NCBI RefSeq assembly: GCF_026162645.1
Contig: NZ_JAOTBE010000027.1
Coordinates: 1 to 48,042 of the forward strand
Origin: Paracoccus rhizosphaerae
Lineage (GTDB): Bacteria > Pseudomonadota > Alphaproteobacteria > Rhodobacterales > Rhodobacteraceae
Direction: 5' to 3'
Length of the DNA stretch: 48,042 nucleotides
The translations under genes and the position numbers were made by a program. Numbering within the stretch: position 1 is the first letter of the stretch; each line of letters opens with the position of its first letter. This document shows positions 9,156 through 17,301 of the stretch, in pieces. Below the pieces are notes generated by a model. The model worked only from the letters and a program-made list of their open reading frames with translations. It did no database searches and was not told where the DNA came from.

Positions 9156-10558
9156 TTCAGGGCCTCCTGCAGGCGAAGCTGGGCAATGCGGATGACCTGG
9201 GCCTCGGCGGTGGCACGCTCGGTCGCGGTATCGTTCTGCAGGCGCGTCTGCATGGCGGACATGATGCCCGCCTTGTCATGGTCGCGCACCGCGATGATGA
9301 AGGGAAAGCCGTGCTTGTCGACATAGGCGTCGTTCAGGCGCGTGAACTCGGCCCGCTCGGCATCCGTCAGGGCGTCGAGGCCCGCGCTGGTTTGCTCGGC
9401 CGTGCTGTCGGCCGTCAGCCGCCGCGCCTGTGCCAGCTTGCCCGCCAGATCCGGGTGTGCGCGCAGGACCTCCAGCCGTTCGCCATCGCCGGCAGCACGG
9501 AACATCTGCGCCATGCGGGCGGCAAGACCCGTCGCGCTGTCATGGACCGCGCCCATTTCCGCGTCCCACACCCGTTCGGCAATGAAGGGCGAATGTTCGA
9601 AGATGCCGCCGAAGCGGTCCACGAACTCGTCCCGCTCCATCTGCGAGGGACGCTGGCGCGGCTTGAACGGGTGGGTCGCGGCCCAGTGGCGCGCGATGTC
9701 CAGGCGGCTGGCAAACCACACGCCCTCATGCGCGCGGGCATGGTCCAGGAATCGCTGGATGGCCATCGCGCGGCCGGGCCGTCCGGCCAGGCGGCAATGC
9801 AGGCCGATGGACATCATCTTGGGCGCACCCGCCGCGCCTTCGGAATAGAGGACGTCGAAGCTGTCGCGGAGATAGTCGAAGAACTCGACCCCGGTCCCGA
9901 AACCCTGGCCGCTGGAAAAGCGCATGTCGTTGGCGTCCATCGTATAGGGCACCATCAGCTGCGGGCGGCCCTTGTGGACGTGCCAATAGGGCAGGTCGTC
10001 GGCGATGGTGTCGGCCAGGTATTCGAAGCCGCCTTCCTCGCAACCCAGCTCGACCGTGTTCATCGAGGTGCGCCCTTGGTAGAAGCCGCGCGGCCTGTCG
10101 CCGGTCAGCTGTCGGTGCAGTTCGATGGCACGGGCGATGTGTTCAGCCTCGACCTCGCGCGGGACGTCGCGATAGTCGATCCACTTCAGCCCGTGGGTCG
10201 CGATCTCCCATCGGGCGTCCTGCATGGCCGCGACCTGTTCAGGGCTACGCTCAAGTGCGGTGGCGACGCCATAGACGGTGACGGGGATGTCGCGCAGCAG
10301 GCGGTGCAACCGCCAGAAGCCCGACCGCGCGCCATAGTCATAGATGGATTCCATGTTCCAATGGCGCTTGCCGGGCCAGGGCTGGGCGCCGATGATTTCG
10401 GACAGGAACGCCTCGGAGGCGGTATCGCCATGCTCGATGCTGTTCTCGCCGCCCTCTTCGTAGTTGACGACGATCTGCACCGCGATCCGGGCGCCGCCGG
10501 GCCATTGCGGATCGGGTGTGGTTTCGCCATATCCTCGCAAATCGCGGCTGTAGCGCAT
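9152..10558 (-). CDS. puuE: Bifunctional allantoinase (PuuE) / OHCU decarboxylase (UraD) fusion
   Basis: A protein of 468 residues with two enzymes. Residues 1 to about 300 are the cofactor-independent PuuE allantoinase of the polysaccharide deacetylase fold (RYSRDLRGYGETTPDPQWPGG, NYEEGGENSIEHGD, RPRGFYQGRTSMNT), which opens allantoin to allantoate. Residues about 310-468 are OHCU decarboxylase (FGGIFEHSPFIAERVW, LRAHPDLAGKLA, KHGFPFIIAVR), which makes S-allantoin from OHCU. The two activities are consecutive, so the fusion may pass the product along. The start ATG at 10558 has an AGGAGG ribosome site; the upstream extension of the frame is a shadow of the permease gene. It is followed by overlapping allE and is divergent from the purine permease. 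Confidence 0.93.
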   Translation of the reverse strand: MRYSRDLRGYGETTPDPQWPGGARIAVQIVVNYEEGGENSIEHGDTASEAFLSEIIGAQPWPGKRHWNMESIYDYGARSGFWRLHRLLRDIPVTVYGVATALERSPEQVAAMQDARWEIATHGLKWIDYRDVPREVEAEHIARAIELHRQLTGDRPRGFYQGRTSMNTVELGCEEGGFEYLADTIADDLPYWHVHKGRPQLMVPYTMDANDMRFSSGQGFGTGVEFFDYLRDSFDVLYSEGAAGAPKMMSIGLHCRLAGRPGRAMAIQRFLDHARAHEGVWFASRLDIARHWAATHPFKPRQRPSQMERDEFVDRFGGIFEHSPFIAERVWDAEMGAVHDSATGLAARMAQMFRAAGDGERLEVLRAHPDLAGKLAQARRLTADSTAEQTSAGLDALTDAERAEFTRLNDAYVDKHGFPFIIAVRDHDKAGIMSAMQTRLQNDTATERATAEAQVIRIAQLRLQEALK

Positions 10559-10662
10559 GGAGCCCTCCTGTTGTCGCCGCGTCACCAAAGCCCCATACGG
10601 GCGCGCGGGCAAGCGGGCAGGCGCCGAATTCTGTATCAACGAATCGACAAATATCCGATGCC

Positions 10663-10683
10663 CTTTCAATGATGTGTTGAAAG
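10663..10683. promoter_or_regulatory. Palindromic operator candidate in the puuE/permease divergent gap
   Basis: CTTTCAA-N7-TTGAAAG is a perfect 7+7 inverted repeat about mid-way between the two divergent starts. The same left arm with the same spacing and a near-identical right arm (CTTTCAA-N7-TGTAAAG) occurs at 15756-15776, in front of xdhA. This suggests a shared regulator, plausibly the LysR protein encoded next to xdhA. Confidence 0.5.
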
Positions 10684-10771
10684 ACTTGTGGCCGGCCCGG
10701 CGGTTGCAGAGCGTGCAGGCTGCGCCCAACCTGCGCCGCAGGGCGGCTTGACGGCCGAGTGAGGGAACAGA

Positions 10772-12073
10772 ATGAACAACTTCTTCAAGCTGTCCGAGAA
10801 GGGCAGCAGCATCAGGACCGAGCTGATCGCCGGCCTGACCACCTTCCTGACGATGGCCTACATCATCTTCGTGAACCCGGACATCCTCTCGACGACAGGC
10901 ATGGACCGGGACGCGGTGTTCGTGGCCACGTGCCTGGCGGCTGCGGTCGGATCGCTGATCATGGGGCTTTGGGCCAACTGGCCCATCGGCATGGCGCCGG
11001 GGATGGGGCTGAACGCATTCTTCGCCTTCACCGTGGTCGGCGTGATGGGTTTCACCTGGCAGCAGGCCCTGGGCGCGGTTCTGATCAGCGGCCTGATCTT
11101 CCTGTTCCTGTCCGTAACCGGCATCCGCCGCTGGCTGATCGCCGGCATCCCGGCATCGATGCGCAGCGCCATTGCCGCGGGTATCGGGCTGTTCCTGGCG
11201 ATCATCGCGCTGCAGGGATCGGGGATCGTGGTCGACAGCCCCGCAACGCTGGTGGCGCTTGGCGATCTGACGCAGACGGGCACGCTGCTGACCATCGGCG
11301 GGTTCTTCCTGATCGTGGCGCTGGACGCGCTGCGGGTAACGGGCGCAATCCTGATCGGCATCCTGGTCGTCACTGTGGTGGCAATCCTGCTGGGCGTCAG
11401 CAGCTTCGGCGGCCTCATGTCCATGCCGCCGTCCATCGCGCCGACCTTTCTGCAGCTGGACCTGGCGGGCGCGCTGACCGTCGGCATCTTCCAGGTGGTG
11501 CTGGTCATGGTCCTGGTTGAGGTCTTCGACGCCACCGGCACGCTGATTGGTGTGGCCAAGCGCGCGGGTCTGCTGACCGAGGGGCCGACGCATCGCAACC
11601 CGAACCTGGGCCGCGCGCTGATGGCCGATTCGACCGCCATCACGGCGGGCGCGCTGTTGGGGACGTCATCGACCACCGCCTATGTCGAAAGCGCCTCGGG
11701 CGTTCAGGCTGGAGGCCGCACGGGGCTGACGGCAGTCGTGGTGGGCCTTCTGTTCCTGGCGGCGATGTTCTTTGCGCCGCTGGCCGGGTCGGTGCCGGTC
11801 TATGCGACGGCGCCCGCGCTTCTCTACGTGGCGACGCTGATGGTGCGCGAGCTGTCCGAGGTCACTTGGGACGACGTGACCGAGGCTGCGCCATCAGTCC
11901 TGACCGCCATCGCGATGCCGCTGACCTATTCCATCGCGAACGGCCTGGCCTTCGGCTTCATCAGCTATGCCGTCATCAAGCTGCTGACGGGGCGCGCGTC
12001 CGAGGTCCATGCCGCAACCTGGCTGATCGCGGCGCTGTTCGTCACGAAATACGCGCTTTACGGCGCGCACTAG
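10772..12073 (+). CDS. NCS2-family purine permease (AzgA/PbuG type)
   Basis: A 433-residue inner-membrane transporter. The N-terminus (SIRTELIAGLTTFLTMAYII then VNPDILS) and the motifs GMAPGMGLNAFFAFTVV and ALLGTSSTTAYVESASGV are diagnostic of the AzgA-like COG2252 branch, whose members import adenine, guanine and hypoxanthine by proton symport. There are about 12-14 hydrophobic segments over the full length. It is divergent from puuE and convergent with an IclR regulator gene, and supplies substrate for the guanine deaminase and xanthine dehydrogenase encoded downstream. Which purine is preferred cannot be decided from the sequence. Confidence 0.92.
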   Translation: MNNFFKLSEKGSSIRTELIAGLTTFLTMAYIIFVNPDILSTTGMDRDAVFVATCLAAAVGSLIMGLWANWPIGMAPGMGLNAFFAFTVVGVMGFTWQQALGAVLISGLIFLFLSVTGIRRWLIAGIPASMRSAIAAGIGLFLAIIALQGSGIVVDSPATLVALGDLTQTGTLLTIGGFFLIVALDALRVTGAILIGILVVTVVAILLGVSSFGGLMSMPPSIAPTFLQLDLAGALTVGIFQVVLVMVLVEVFDATGTLIGVAKRAGLLTEGPTHRNPNLGRALMADSTAITAGALLGTSSTTAYVESASGVQAGGRTGLTAVVVGLLFLAAMFFAPLAGSVPVYATAPALLYVATLMVRELSEVTWDDVTEAAPSVLTAIAMPLTYSIANGLAFGFISYAVIKLLTGRASEVHAATWLIAALFVTKYALYGAH

Positions 12074-12080
12074 TCGGGGT

Positions 12081-12105
12081 GGGCGGTCAGTTGATCTGAC
12101 CGCCC
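12081..12105. terminator. Bidirectional hairpin overlapping the end of the iclR gene
   Basis: GGGCGGTCAG-N5-CTGACCGCCC is a perfect 10-bp stem in the convergent junction. It begins seven bases after the permease stop and includes the last codons and stop of the IclR gene. There are no strong T-tracts, but its position fits transcription ending in both directions. Confidence 0.6.
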
Positions 12106-12899
12106 ATCGCCTCGGTCAGGGCCGCGGCTGCCGCGACCACGACCGCGCCCAACGTCTTGACATGTTCTGGCGCGATGCGGTGCGACGGCCCACTGACCGA
12201 AATGCCGGCCACCGCTTCCCCGCCGATGTCGAAGACGGGGGCCGCGATGCAGCGCATGCCGCGGGTGCGTTCCTCGTCATCGAACGAAAAGCCGCGATGG
12301 CGGATGCGGGCAAGGTCGTCGCGCAGCGCGTGCGGATCGGCCAGTGTGCGGTCGGTGAACCGCTCCAGCGCGTTCCGGTCCAGCAGCGCATCCACCGCGG
12401 TGGCACGGCCAAAGGCCAAGAGCGCTTTGCCGATGCCCGAGGCATGCAGCGGCGACCGGGTCCCGGGCGGGAAGAAGGCGCGGATCGTCTCTTGTGTCTC
12501 GACCTGGCTCACGAACAGGACGGCGTCCCCCTGCAGGATGCCCAGGTTAGCGGTCTCGCCCGTATGCTCCATCAGCTGGCGCATGATCGGGCGGGCGCGT
12601 TCGATGATCCCCGATCGGCGCATGAAGGCCGACCCAAGCCGGAAGGCAGTCGGGCCGATGTTCCAGGCCTGCGTGGTCATATCGCTCTCGACCATGCCCC
12701 GTGTGGCCAGCGTATGCAGGACGCGATGGACGCTCGAGGCCGGCTGGCCGGTGCGTTCGGCCACCTCTGACAGGGTCAGGCCGGGCTGGGCCGCCAGCAG
12801 GTCCAGAAGATCCAGCGCGCGGTCCAGGGCCTGCACGGTACCGGGCGCGTCGGGCAGCGCCTTGCGTGGTCGGCCACGGCGGCGGGTCGGATCGGCCAT
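12087..12899 (-). CDS. IclR-family transcriptional regulator
   Basis: A 270-residue regulator. An N-terminal winged helix-turn-helix lies at about residues 20-80 (LTLSEVAERTGQPASSVHRVLHTLATRG) after a basic RRRGRPRK tail. The C-terminal IclR effector domain at about 95-260 includes SPLHASGIGKALLAFG and GVAG/ISVSGPSHRI-like sequence. Family members bind DNA as dimers or tetramers and sense small acids; AllR and related proteins respond to glyoxylate or allantoin. Lying between the purine permease and uraH, it probably regulates part of the purine region. The effector is inferred from context only. Confidence 0.88.
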   Translation of the reverse strand: MADPTRRRGRPRKALPDAPGTVQALDRALDLLDLLAAQPGLTLSEVAERTGQPASSVHRVLHTLATRGMVESDMTTQAWNIGPTAFRLGSAFMRRSGIIERARPIMRQLMEHTGETANLGILQGDAVLFVSQVETQETIRAFFPPGTRSPLHASGIGKALLAFGRATAVDALLDRNALERFTDRTLADPHALRDDLARIRHRGFSFDDEERTRGMRCIAAPVFDIGGEAVAGISVSGPSHRIAPEHVKTLGAVVVAAAAALTEAMGGQIN

Positions 12900-13111
12900 G
12901 TTTCTCCCTCCGTTCTAGTTGCATCGTGTCTGCCGGTAAAATCAGCGGGCACAAGGAAAAAGATGCGGTGCGGACCACAAGGCGCAGGATGCATCTTCAC
13001 TGCACCACTTGATTATGTACGAAATCTATAGACTGCCTTGCGGGCCTTTCGCCTCGCCCCTGCGCGCGGATCGGGTATCACAAGAAGCAAAGTGACAAGG
13101 AAGGAGCGACG
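12900..13111. promoter_or_regulatory. Divergent promoter region iclR / uraH
   Basis: These 212 bp separate the divergent iclR and uraH starts and must hold both promoters and any IclR operator. There is an A/T-rich patch around 13008-13032. I cannot assign a well-spaced -35/-10 pair, and the palindrome found in the other two purine promoters is not present here. A ribosome site AAGGAAGGAG precedes uraH. Confidence 0.4.
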
Positions 13112-13465
13112 ATGCCGGGCTTTCTGACGACCCATGTTCTGGACACCGCCCGCGGCCGCCCGGCCGAGGGGATGGAGGTCGTTCTGCACCGCCTGTCGGG
13201 CGACGGCCGCAGCGAACTGGCCCGGATGGTCACGAACGCCGATGGCCGGACCGATCGTCAGATCCTGCCGGACACCGATTTCGCCACCGGAACGTATGAG
13301 CTGGAATTCCACGCCGGCGCCTGGATGGACGCCACCGGCATCGCGCCCGAAAGTCCGCGTTTCCTGGATGTGATCCCGATCCGCTTTGGGATATCGCAGG
13401 ACGATCACTACCACGTCCCGCTGCTCGTCTCGCCCTTCGGCTATTCCACCTATCGGGGCAGCTGA
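13112..13465 (+). CDS. uraH: 5-hydroxyisourate hydrolase (transthyretin-like)
   Basis: This 117-residue protein belongs to the transthyretin-related HIU hydrolases, which turn 5-hydroxyisourate into OHCU. Diagnostic features are the N-terminal TTHVLDTARGRPA with the catalytic His, an internal Arg in the GRTDR region, FHYHV-like HYHVPLLVSPFGYSTY, and the C-terminal YRGS tetrapeptide that separates the enzyme from true transthyretin. Active as a tetramer, usually cytoplasmic; no signal peptide is visible here. It is followed one base later by puuD, which makes its substrate, and a strong AAGGAG-type ribosome site is present. Confidence 0.96.
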   Translation: MPGFLTTHVLDTARGRPAEGMEVVLHRLSGDGRSELARMVTNADGRTDRQILPDTDFATGTYELEFHAGAWMDATGIAPESPRFLDVIPIRFGISQDDHYHVPLLVSPFGYSTYRGS

Positions 13466-13466
13466 G

Positions 13467-14720
13467 ATGATTCCCGATACCGTCATCCTGTGGGAGTGGC
13501 TGGCCTTCGCCGTCCGCTGGACCCATGTCATCACTGCCATCGCCTGGATCGGGTCATCCTTCTACTTCATCGCGCTGGACCTGGGGCTGCAGAAGGCCGC
13601 GCATCTGCCGAAGGGTGCACACGGAGAGGAATGGCAGGTCCACGGCGGCGGGTTCTACCACATCCAGAAATACCTGGTTGCGCCGGAACGGATGCCCGAG
13701 CATCTGACCTGGTTCAAATGGGAAAGCTATTCGACCTGGCTGTCAGGGGCGGCGCTGCTGATGGTCACCTATTGGGCGGGCGCGAACCTGTTCCTGATCG
13801 ACCCCGCCAAGGCTGATCTGGCGATCTGGCAGGCGATCATTGTCTCTGGCGGGTCGCTGGCCATCGGCTGGCTGATCTATGACGGGCTGTGCAAGTCGCC
13901 ACTGGGCAACCGGCCCACGGTGCTGACGCTGCTGCTGTTCATGGCGCTGGTCGTGATGGGCTGGGGGTATGATCAGGTGTTCACGGGGCGTGCCGCGCTG
14001 CTGCACCTGGGGGCGTTCACGGCGACGATCATGACCGCCAATGTGTTCCTGATCATCATGCCGAACCAGCGCGTCGTCGTGGCTGATCTGAAAGCAGGCA
14101 GGGCGCCCGACCCGAAGTACGGCAAGATCGCCAAGCTCCGGTCGACACACAACAACTACCTGACGCTACCGGTCGTCTTCCTGATGTTGTCGAACCACTA
14201 TCCGCTGGCCTTCGCCAGCCAGTGGAACTGGCTGATCGCGGCGCTAATCTTCCTGATGGGCGTGACGATCCGGCATTTCTTCAACACCATGCATGCCCGC
14301 AAGGGGCAGTTGTGGTGGACCTGGGCGGTGACGGTCCTGCTGTTCATCGGCATCATGTGGCTGTCGGCACTCGGGCTGAACCGCGACAGCTATGATCAGG
14401 CGATGGCCCGCCCGCTGACGCCGTCCGAGGCGCGTTTCGCCGAGGCCAAGGGTTTCGACGAGGTGTCGCGGACCGTCATCGGCCGCTGCTCGATGTGCCA
14501 TGCCCGAGAGCCCGTATGGGACGGCATCCACCATGCCCCCAAGGGCGTCCTGCTGGAGACGCCTTCGGACATCGCCCGCGCCGCGCGCGAGATCTATGTC
14601 CAGGCGGGCCTGACCGACGCGATGCCCCCGGCCAACATCACCGGGATGGAGGACGGCGAGCGCGACCAGATCCTGCGCTGGTTCCGCCAGGTCGGCGCGT
14701 GGGGCATGGCCGGGCTGTGA
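13467..14720 (+). CDS. puuD: Membrane urate oxidase PuuD with cytochrome c domain
   Basis: A protein of about 417 residues. About eight hydrophobic helices fill residues 1-310 (WTHVITAIAWIGSSFYFI near the start, HNNYLTLPVVFLML). A C-terminal cytochrome c domain carries the haem site CSMCH at residues 341-345 and a distal Met in AMPPANI. Family proteins oxidise urate to 5-hydroxyisourate and pass electrons to cytochrome c oxidase rather than making hydrogen peroxide. The ATG at 13467 lies one base after the uraH stop and is chosen over the longer open frame, which is a uraH shadow. Together with uraH it forms a urate-to-OHCU pair. Confidence 0.95.
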   Translation: MIPDTVILWEWLAFAVRWTHVITAIAWIGSSFYFIALDLGLQKAAHLPKGAHGEEWQVHGGGFYHIQKYLVAPERMPEHLTWFKWESYSTWLSGAALLMVTYWAGANLFLIDPAKADLAIWQAIIVSGGSLAIGWLIYDGLCKSPLGNRPTVLTLLLFMALVVMGWGYDQVFTGRAALLHLGAFTATIMTANVFLIIMPNQRVVVADLKAGRAPDPKYGKIAKLRSTHNNYLTLPVVFLMLSNHYPLAFASQWNWLIAALIFLMGVTIRHFFNTMHARKGQLWWTWAVTVLLFIGIMWLSALGLNRDSYDQAMARPLTPSEARFAEAKGFDEVSRTVIGRCSMCHAREPVWDGIHHAPKGVLLETPSDIARAAREIYVQAGLTDAMPPANITGMEDGERDQILRWFRQVGAWGMAGL

Positions 14721-14753
14721 AGTGTCAGGCGGCGCCACTGTAGCCTGAGCCCC

Positions 14754-14771
14754 TGCCGTGAGGAGACGGCA
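14754..14771. terminator. Hairpin between convergent puuD and lysR genes
   Basis: TGCCGT-N6-ACGGCA is a perfect 6-bp stem 33 bases past the puuD stop, with a modest T-run (GGTTTCCC) soon after. It may terminate the uraH-puuD transcript. Confidence 0.35.
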
Positions 14772-14849
14772 CCAGGTTTCCCAAATTGCATCAAACTGAA
14801 GATCAGGCTGTACGCCGGAACTGCACGAGCCCTCCGTTGCGTTGCCCGG

Positions 14850-15743
14850 TTAGAACACCGGACGCAATTCGCGCACCGCATATTCCGCAAACATCCTCAC
14901 CTTGGGGTCCTGCAGCCGGCGATGCGGCGTGAGGCAGCCGAACTGCGCTTCGAGCGGCGGGTGATCGGGAAGGACCTGCACAAGGCGGCCGTCAGCCAGT
15001 GCCTCGGCGACTTCGTAGCGTGGGCGGTTGGCGATGCCGTGTCCGGACATTGCCCATTCGGTCAGCACCTCTCCGTCATCGGTATCGAAGCGGCCCGACA
15101 CCATCATCTTGCGCGGCCCATCAGGCGTCTGCAGCGTCCAGAAGTATTCTGGGCTGCGGGGATATCTCAACAGCAGGCAATTGTGCCGGGCCAGGTCGTC
15201 CGGCGTGCCGGGTGTTCCCGTCGCGGCCAGATAGGCGGGCGAGGCGACCAGCACACGGGGGCAGTCACCGATCTTGCGCCAAGTCAGGGCTGAGTCGGCC
15301 GGCTGGCCCAGGAAGAAGGCCAGGTCGATCGCATCCTCGACGATGTTGACGTTGCGGTCCGACAGGCGCAGTCGGATCTCGACGCCCAGGTTTTCCTTGC
15401 AGAATGGTGGGATCAGGGGTGCGATCAAGCGCCGGCCCAGCCCCAGAGGTGCGGTCAGGCGGATCACGCCCTGCGGCTTGCCGGAAAAGCTGCTGACCAG
15501 GGCCTCGGCCTCGTCCAGCGTCTCGATTACGCGGCGGGCGTGGTCATAGAAGGCGCGGCCGATCTCGGTTGTGGTCAGCTTGCGCGTGGTGCGGTTCAGC
15601 AGGCGCAGGCCGAAGCGATTTTCAAGATCCTTGATGCGATTCGAGGCAACTGCCGGCGAAAGGCGCAGATCCCTGCCTCCGGCGGTGATCGAGCCAAGTT
15701 CGACCACGCGCACGAAGACGCGCAGGCTTTCCAGATAGGACAT
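14850..15743 (-). CDS. LysR-family transcriptional regulator next to xdhABC
   Basis: A 297-residue regulator. The winged helix-turn-helix lies at about residues 5-62 (FVRVVELGSITAGGRDLRLSPAVASNRIKDLE is read in the expected LysR pattern), and the substrate-binding domain at about 90-295. The sequence is closest in style to the CrgA/DmlR-like LysR branch (RRVIETLDEAEALV, PLGLGRRLIAPLIPPF). It is divergent from xdhABC-guaD, the classical arrangement for a LysR activator that controls the neighbouring operon and itself. A palindromic site in the shared promoter recurs in front of puuE and the purine permease. The inducer is unknown; a purine is likely. Confidence 0.9.
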   Translation of the reverse strand: MSYLESLRVFVRVVELGSITAGGRDLRLSPAVASNRIKDLENRFGLRLLNRTTRKLTTTEIGRAFYDHARRVIETLDEAEALVSSFSGKPQGVIRLTAPLGLGRRLIAPLIPPFCKENLGVEIRLRLSDRNVNIVEDAIDLAFFLGQPADSALTWRKIGDCPRVLVASPAYLAATGTPGTPDDLARHNCLLLRYPRSPEYFWTLQTPDGPRKMMVSGRFDTDDGEVLTEWAMSGHGIANRPRYEVAEALADGRLVQVLPDHPPLEAQFGCLTPHRRLQDPKVRMFAEYAVRELRPVF

Positions 15744-15755
15744 GGTGATGGTCGG

Positions 15756-15776
15756 CTTTCAACGTTTCGTGTAAAG
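15756..15776. promoter_or_regulatory. Palindromic operator candidate between lysR and xdhA
   Basis: CTTTCAA-N7-TGTAAAG, an imperfect inverted repeat 12 bases upstream of the lysR start and about 74 bases before xdhA. It matches the perfect palindrome at 10663-10683 in left arm, spacing and most of the right arm. The position fits a LysR autoregulatory and activator site. Confidence 0.5.
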
Positions 15777-15849
15777 TCTTCTAGAACGCGGCCGATTTCG
15801 CAACCGCTATTTCGGGCCTAGCATCCGCTGACGGCCAGGAAGGACATTC

Positions 15850-17298
15850 ATGACCCAGCTTCGGTTTCTGCTGAACGATACCGAGATCGCCCTGACCGAG
15901 GTCGGGGCCTCGGACACGCTTCTCGATCACCTGCGCCTGGCGCGTCGCCTGACGGGCACCAAGGAAGGTTGCGCCGAAGGCGACTGCGGCGCCTGCACCG
16001 TACTGGTCGGCCGGCTGACGACCGGGGGCTTGATTTATGAGCCGGTGAACGCCTGCATCCGCCTGCTGGCATCGTGCCACGCCACGCATGTGGTGACCAT
16101 CGAGCATCTGCGCGGCCCGGACGGCGGCCTGCACCCGATCCAGACGGCCATGGTCGAACATCACGGAAGCCAATGCGGCTTCTGCACGCCGGGCATCGTC
16201 ATGGCGCTCTATGGCCTGTGGATGGGCAATCCTTCGGCTGATGCCGAGGCCATCGAGACCGCGCTTCAAGGCAACATCTGCCGCTGCACGGGATACGAGC
16301 CGATTATCAAGGCCGCCTTGGCCGCCGGCGCCGCAGGAGGCCAGACGCAGGACGCGCTGACGCGCGAGCGTCAGGTGGTGGCCGCGCGCCTGGCCGGCAT
16401 GCGGGGCGGCCGCGTTTCTCTTGCGCGCGGCGCCGACCGCGCGCTGATCCCCGCCGACGCCGACGACCTGGCGCGGCTTCTGGCCGAGGAGCCGGGCGCC
16501 ACGCTGGTTGCCGGGGCGACCGATGTGGGTCTTTGGGTCACGAAGTTCATGCGTGACATCAGCCCCGCCGTCTTCATCGGGCATCTGATGAAGGACATGA
16601 CGGTCGAGGGCGACATGATCCGCCTCGGCGCGGGCGTGACCTATTCAGAGGCCGCGCCGCTGATCGCCCGCCACATTCCTGCAGCGCAGGATTACTGGCT
16701 GCGGATCGGCGGATGGCAGGTCCGCAACATGGGCACGATCGGCGCGAACATCGCCAACGGCTCGCCCATCGGGGATACGCCGCCGCTGCTGATCGCGCTT
16801 GGTGCGCGGATCGTTCTGCGACGGGGCGACACGCGCCGCGAACTGTCGCTGGAGGATTTCTTCATCGACTACGGCAAGCAGGACCGCCAGCCCGGAGAAT
16901 TCGTGGAGCAGGTCCTGATCCCGACGCGGCCGGAGGCGCGCATCGCGGCCTACAAGATCAGCAAGCGCCGCGACAGCGATATCAGCGCCGCCGCGGCGGG
17001 CTTTTGCGTAACCGTCGAGGGCGGCACGATTAGAGAGGCGCGCGTGGCGTTCGGCGGCATGGCCGCCACACTCCGCCGTGCCCGCGCCGCCGAGGCCGCA
17101 CTGCAAGGCCGGCCCTTTGCCGAAGCCGCGTTCGAGGCAGCCGCCCGGGCCGTGGCCGACGACTTCCAGCCGCTGACGGACATGCGGGCCAGCGCCGAAT
17201 ACCGCGCGACCGTTGCGCGTAACCTGTTCCGCCGCTTCTGGCTGGAACAGTCGGAAACCGGCGTTCCCGTGCGATTGCGCCAGGCAGTGGGGGCTTAG
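15850..17298 (+). CDS. xdhA: Xanthine dehydrogenase, small subunit (2Fe-2S and FAD)
   Basis: A 482-residue subunit. The plant-type 2Fe-2S cluster site is GCAEGDCGACTV (C41, C46, C49, with C69). The second cluster domain has CGFC (C109, C112) and CRC (C144, C146). The FAD domain follows at about 185-360 (VAGATDVGLWVT, NMGTIGANIANGSPIGD) and a CO-dehydrogenase flavoprotein C-terminal domain at about 370-475. It passes electrons from the molybdenum site in XdhB to NAD. It lies first in xdhA-xdhB-xdhC-guaD with gaps of 3 bp or overlaps, so the four genes form one operon. Confidence 0.97.
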   Translation: MTQLRFLLNDTEIALTEVGASDTLLDHLRLARRLTGTKEGCAEGDCGACTVLVGRLTTGGLIYEPVNACIRLLASCHATHVVTIEHLRGPDGGLHPIQTAMVEHHGSQCGFCTPGIVMALYGLWMGNPSADAEAIETALQGNICRCTGYEPIIKAALAAGAAGGQTQDALTRERQVVAARLAGMRGGRVSLARGADRALIPADADDLARLLAEEPGATLVAGATDVGLWVTKFMRDISPAVFIGHLMKDMTVEGDMIRLGAGVTYSEAAPLIARHIPAAQDYWLRIGGWQVRNMGTIGANIANGSPIGDTPPLLIALGARIVLRRGDTRRELSLEDFFIDYGKQDRQPGEFVEQVLIPTRPEARIAAYKISKRRDSDISAAAAGFCVTVEGGTIREARVAFGGMAATLRRARAAEAALQGRPFAEAAFEAAARAVADDFQPLTDMRASAEYRATVARNLFRRFWLEQSETGVPVRLRQAVGA

Positions 17299-17301
17299 GC
17301 G

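Noticed and set aside
10559..10771. Purine or xanthine riboswitch upstream of the purine permease
   Set aside because: No conserved aptamer core could be recognised; the palindromic operator explains the visible structure better.
14813..14839. GGAAC followed by GTT near the end of lysR
   Set aside because: Spacing is wrong (14 or 18 bases), and no gene starts downstream on that strand.
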